Below are positions 60,976-64,000 of a stretch of DNA of 64,000 nt, piece after piece. Source of the DNA: Lepisosteus oculatus (lineage: Eukaryota > Chordata > Actinopteri > Semionotiformes > Lepisosteidae); NCBI RefSeq assembly GCF_040954835.1, contig NC_090712.1:2489284-2553283 (forward strand). The letters run 5' to 3'. The notes beneath the pieces were generated by a model. It was not told where the DNA came from. It saw only the letters and a list, made by a program, of their open reading frames with translations, and ran no database searches. How positions within the stretch are numbered: position 1 is the first letter of the stretch; every line of letters begins with the position of its first letter. The translations under genes were made by a program, and so were the position numbers.

Positions 60976-63900
60976 GGATGGTAATGCTGCTACTAAACTA
61001 CTTTGTCTTCAGCAGTTTAGGACTAAGGCAAAGCGTTAAATTGTTCCAATTGAGCAATAATTAATTCAATTAGACGATTAAAATCACAAGAAAGTGTTTA
61101 CGTTTTTGTCATTTGTTATTCAAACAATCTGCCAGACACTTTTGGTAGCCAGCAAAAGCTAGTTTTACACTTATTATGAAATAAATTGCAGATTTCTTAT
61201 TAAAAAATGACCCTATCAATTCCATTTATTTTGCTTCCTCTGCCTGTAAAATTAATTTCATGCAAATTGTGATTGCTGCTTGCTTTTGGAAGACAAACAC
61301 AGACCAAAACATACACAAACTCTACCACCACAACATAATCCCAGGGCTTCATCAGAACTGAGTTCTATATCTCTAATACAAAGGCGATTTCCAAATATAT
61401 TTAATTTGTTTATAGAAAAAAAACAAAGCAGGCTTAGAGCACAAGATGAATTGTTTTCCAGTCCCAGTAGAGTCTTTTATGCCCAAAGTTTCTTATCAAA
61501 ATTAGTTGCATCTTACAGAAACAATTATGCAGTAGATTCATGTCCAATGGGATCTCAGTTATATATTTCAAGCAGTAATGTGCAGATCTTAACTGCCAGA
61601 CCACCTAGCTTCGCTGATGTGTACAGATACAACAACACATCAACAACAATATTGACTCCTTAGTTTGATTAATCAGGCTGAAATCAGTCAGACTGTTTCC
61701 CCCATAATGCAAGGATTCACAAAAGGTTATCTCACTGGCTGCCGTAACCAGAACCAGACATAAACATTCGAAGTATCTGAAACTTTAAGTTAAAAGGACT
61801 GAACTCGGAAATCAATTAAGGTCAGCCAAAGTGGAGACTGATGAAAAGAGCAGGAGGTCACTCAATAAACATGTTTTAGGATGACACTATATATCGAGTT
61901 TGATAATTACTTCTGAGTCATGCATAATGCATTTTGAAAAGTACATATATAGAAACTGTTCTCACCCATTATGAAGTTGCTTCACTTTCGACAGGAGTAC
62001 CAGTGAAGAGCTTTGTGGCAGTGTGAAAAAGGTAGAAATGCCTTAATGCTCCGCAGCTGTTTCATTTCTCTCATTAAGCTTCTTTGCACATTGCATGAAA
62101 AAGGGGATCTATCTGACCTGACGACTGCTACTCTGTTCTGTCCTTTATTCAGATTCAAAAGGGAGATGGCCCAGGCCTCATTATGTAGCAGATGAACATG
62201 GTTTTTAGTTGTTGAAGTAGGAGAACCAAAATAAAGGGTTTTGGCTTTAAAAAGCACAGGGGTTACATCATTATTTCATGTGTTATATTTTAAAAAAATG
62301 AAAAGCTCTACATTTTCACTACCTTCTCTTTATCTCTTCTGCCAAACACAACAATGGACATTAGAATGTTTTCCAATTATTAAAGAGAAAAACACAGAGA
62401 AATAAAACCTACACAGAAATCACCAGCATTGATCCCCAGATGTGAGCCCTTATTTTATGTGTAGGTAAGCTGTGAGCTAAAAAAATTATGAGCCCATCTT
62501 GTTCATCTTCTCTTGTGACAATTTGGACACACTTATAGAGACAGCAGAAATAATTGTTAAACATTTATAGTTTAATAGTTAACTTGCTGTTACACAGAAA
62601 GCAAAATAGACCAAAATAAATTAGAGATAAGAGGTGGAATAGCTTTATCTAAATGCGTTCAAATATTTTTCATCTGTAAGTACAAACTTTCTTTTACAAG
62701 AAAAGAAGTCTGTCACACAAAGAGGTTTTTTTCATCATTTTGGTTTTATTCTATTTTTTCCCTGTGTGACCAGTTGTGAGATGTGTTATAAACACACACA
62801 TAGGATTCATTCATGATTTCTAGAAATGACCTGTGGTTCATTTTGTGGTATTTCAGAATCATTTAAAAATTTGTTTAAATAGCCTTCTACACTGCTTCGA
62901 GTATTTCAAGTTCACTTTGAGATATCTTTCCTGCTCGTTTTTAAAGAAATTATGAACAGTCTCTATTTCTTCTGGAGATATGGAAGCGATTTCTTTTTGG
63001 ATCAGAAAATGAGCAGCGCATACCTTTATTTAACCACTTGGCAAAGACCACTGACCTTCTGAGGCAGGGCCTATAGCCGAGAGCAGGTGAGTAGATCCTG
63101 TGTGACCAGCAGCATCTCACGTCAAGGCAATTTCCCGGAGTATGAACCTTGAGCTCAGGTCTGACTGGCCTGGACTGGACCATAGGGGTCAATTTTTCCT
63201 CCCAAGGCTTTAATAACTACAATCTGTCCGAGGCAGGCCACATGATTGATTGACTGGTCATTCAGAAACCACTTTCCTCAGCTCCCCAGGGCAATAATTC
63301 GGTCAATTAGTCATACATAAACGAGACCTGGGAGTTGAAGGCTGTAGGAACTCTGCCTGCCACTTCTTTTAACAAAACTCCAGAGGGACCCACAAAAATA
63401 TTAAAGGTTTTTAGCTATTATTCCATTTTCCATAATCACTTTATCCTCTGAGGGTCACAGTCAGCAGCAGTCTAACCCCAAAGGCAAAGTACAGGATATC
63501 TGCGGACAACAAATTAATAAAAATCGTGCAATTTATTCAGAGATTTTATATTCATAAGTAACTATCATCAACTTCCATAGCAAAATTACCCATCCGAGGA
63601 AACAGTAGAATTTGATTTACTGTCAGGTTAAGTACTAAGAGTCTGTTAAACATCAAAGACAGAAAATAAATAAAAAAAGGTTTGCTTATGACATTACATT
63701 TGTTATTGATTTTGGATTTAAAAGTTCAGAAGATGATAGGTTTGCAGTACTGGTAACAGTGACTCTCAGTAACAATGCTGTGAGAGAAGCAGAGCTGCTG
63801 GATTTAAAAACTGAACTACAGTCATCATGTTCCACTCAAAGCCCTGATCCTGCTGGGATACCTGGCTTCAGTAATAGTCCAGCCACATGGGAAACAGACG

Positions 63901-64000
63901 AGTCACCTTACAGTACATGTACTGGACATGAGGAGTAGAAACCAGTTGATACTGAACTACAATAAGAGGAAAGTAGCTTCAGAGAGGAAATTCAAACAAA
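60976..64000. other. Right-end spacer without recognised content
   Basis: AT-rich sequence. A 127-codon open frame at 61280-61663 (plus) has no recognisable domain. I searched for exons of genes that I recall as neighbouring FBXO5 in human (VIP, MYCT1, RGS17) and saw none. Confidence 0.4.

Noticed and set aside
61280-61663. 127-codon plus-strand open frame near the right end
   Set aside because: No recognisable motif and no splice sites that extend it to a known family.
54700-64000. Search for VIP, MYCT1 or RGS17 exons as expected neighbours of FBXO5
   Set aside because: No matching peptide or conserved exon seen on either strand; they may lie beyond the window.

Overview
The window is vertebrate nuclear DNA, most likely from a ray-finned fish. 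The evidence is intron-rich genes with GT-AG splice sites, protein exons very close to human orthologues, and a fish-style repeat load: SINEs with a 5S rRNA-derived head, a tRNA-derived SINE, several LINE clades and a hAT transposon. I lean towards a non-teleost or early-branching fish, but the sequence alone does not settle the lineage. GC content is moderate and long introns and spacers separate the genes.

Five protein-coding genes can be built exon by exon, and every joined reading frame closes. They are: PHF10 (minus, 1682-22146, 12 coding exons, 489 aa), a BAF-complex PHD-finger subunit; C6orf120 (minus, one coding exon 24461-25018, with a 5' UTR exon ending at 27187), a UPF0669 secreted glycoprotein; PPM1G (plus, 29263-37178, 10 exons, 549 aa), a PP2C phosphatase; MTRF1L (plus, 41901-48694, 7 exons, 445 aa), a mitochondrial release factor; and FBXO5/Emi1 (plus, 51227-54127, 4 coding exons, 394 aa), an APC/C inhibitor. 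As I recall the human map, PHF10 with C6orf120 and MTRF1L with FBXO5 are neighbours on the long arm of chromosome 6, while PPM1G is on chromosome 2.

By region: 1-1.45 kb is downstream of PHF10 with nothing recognisable. From 1.45 to 22.6 kb is PHF10 and its promoter, whose introns hold 5S-SINE, tRNA-SINE, LINE and hAT remnants. From 22.7 to 24.3 kb is spacer with a 5S-SINE. From 24.3 to 27.3 kb is C6orf120. From 27.4 to 28.7 kb is spacer with two repeat remnants. From 28.7 to about 39.7 kb is PPM1G with a possibly long 3' UTR. From 39.7 to 41.6 kb is spacer. From 41.6 to 48.75 kb is MTRF1L, with a LINE and a head-to-head pair of 5S-SINEs in intron 1. From 49.6 to 54.66 kb is FBXO5 with a cell-cycle type promoter. 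From 54.7 to 64 kb no intact gene is seen; it holds a frame-broken coding-like patch (about 55.7-56.3 kb), a LINE, degenerate SINEs and a possible solo LTR.

The genes are independent housekeeping genes rather than an operon or a dedicated system. I saw no evidence of a new molecular system. The most useful observations are a GC-AG intron in PHF10, a repeat that appears to supply the polypyrimidine tract of a PHF10 splice acceptor, the inverted SINE pair in MTRF1L, and the unusual combination of linked genes.
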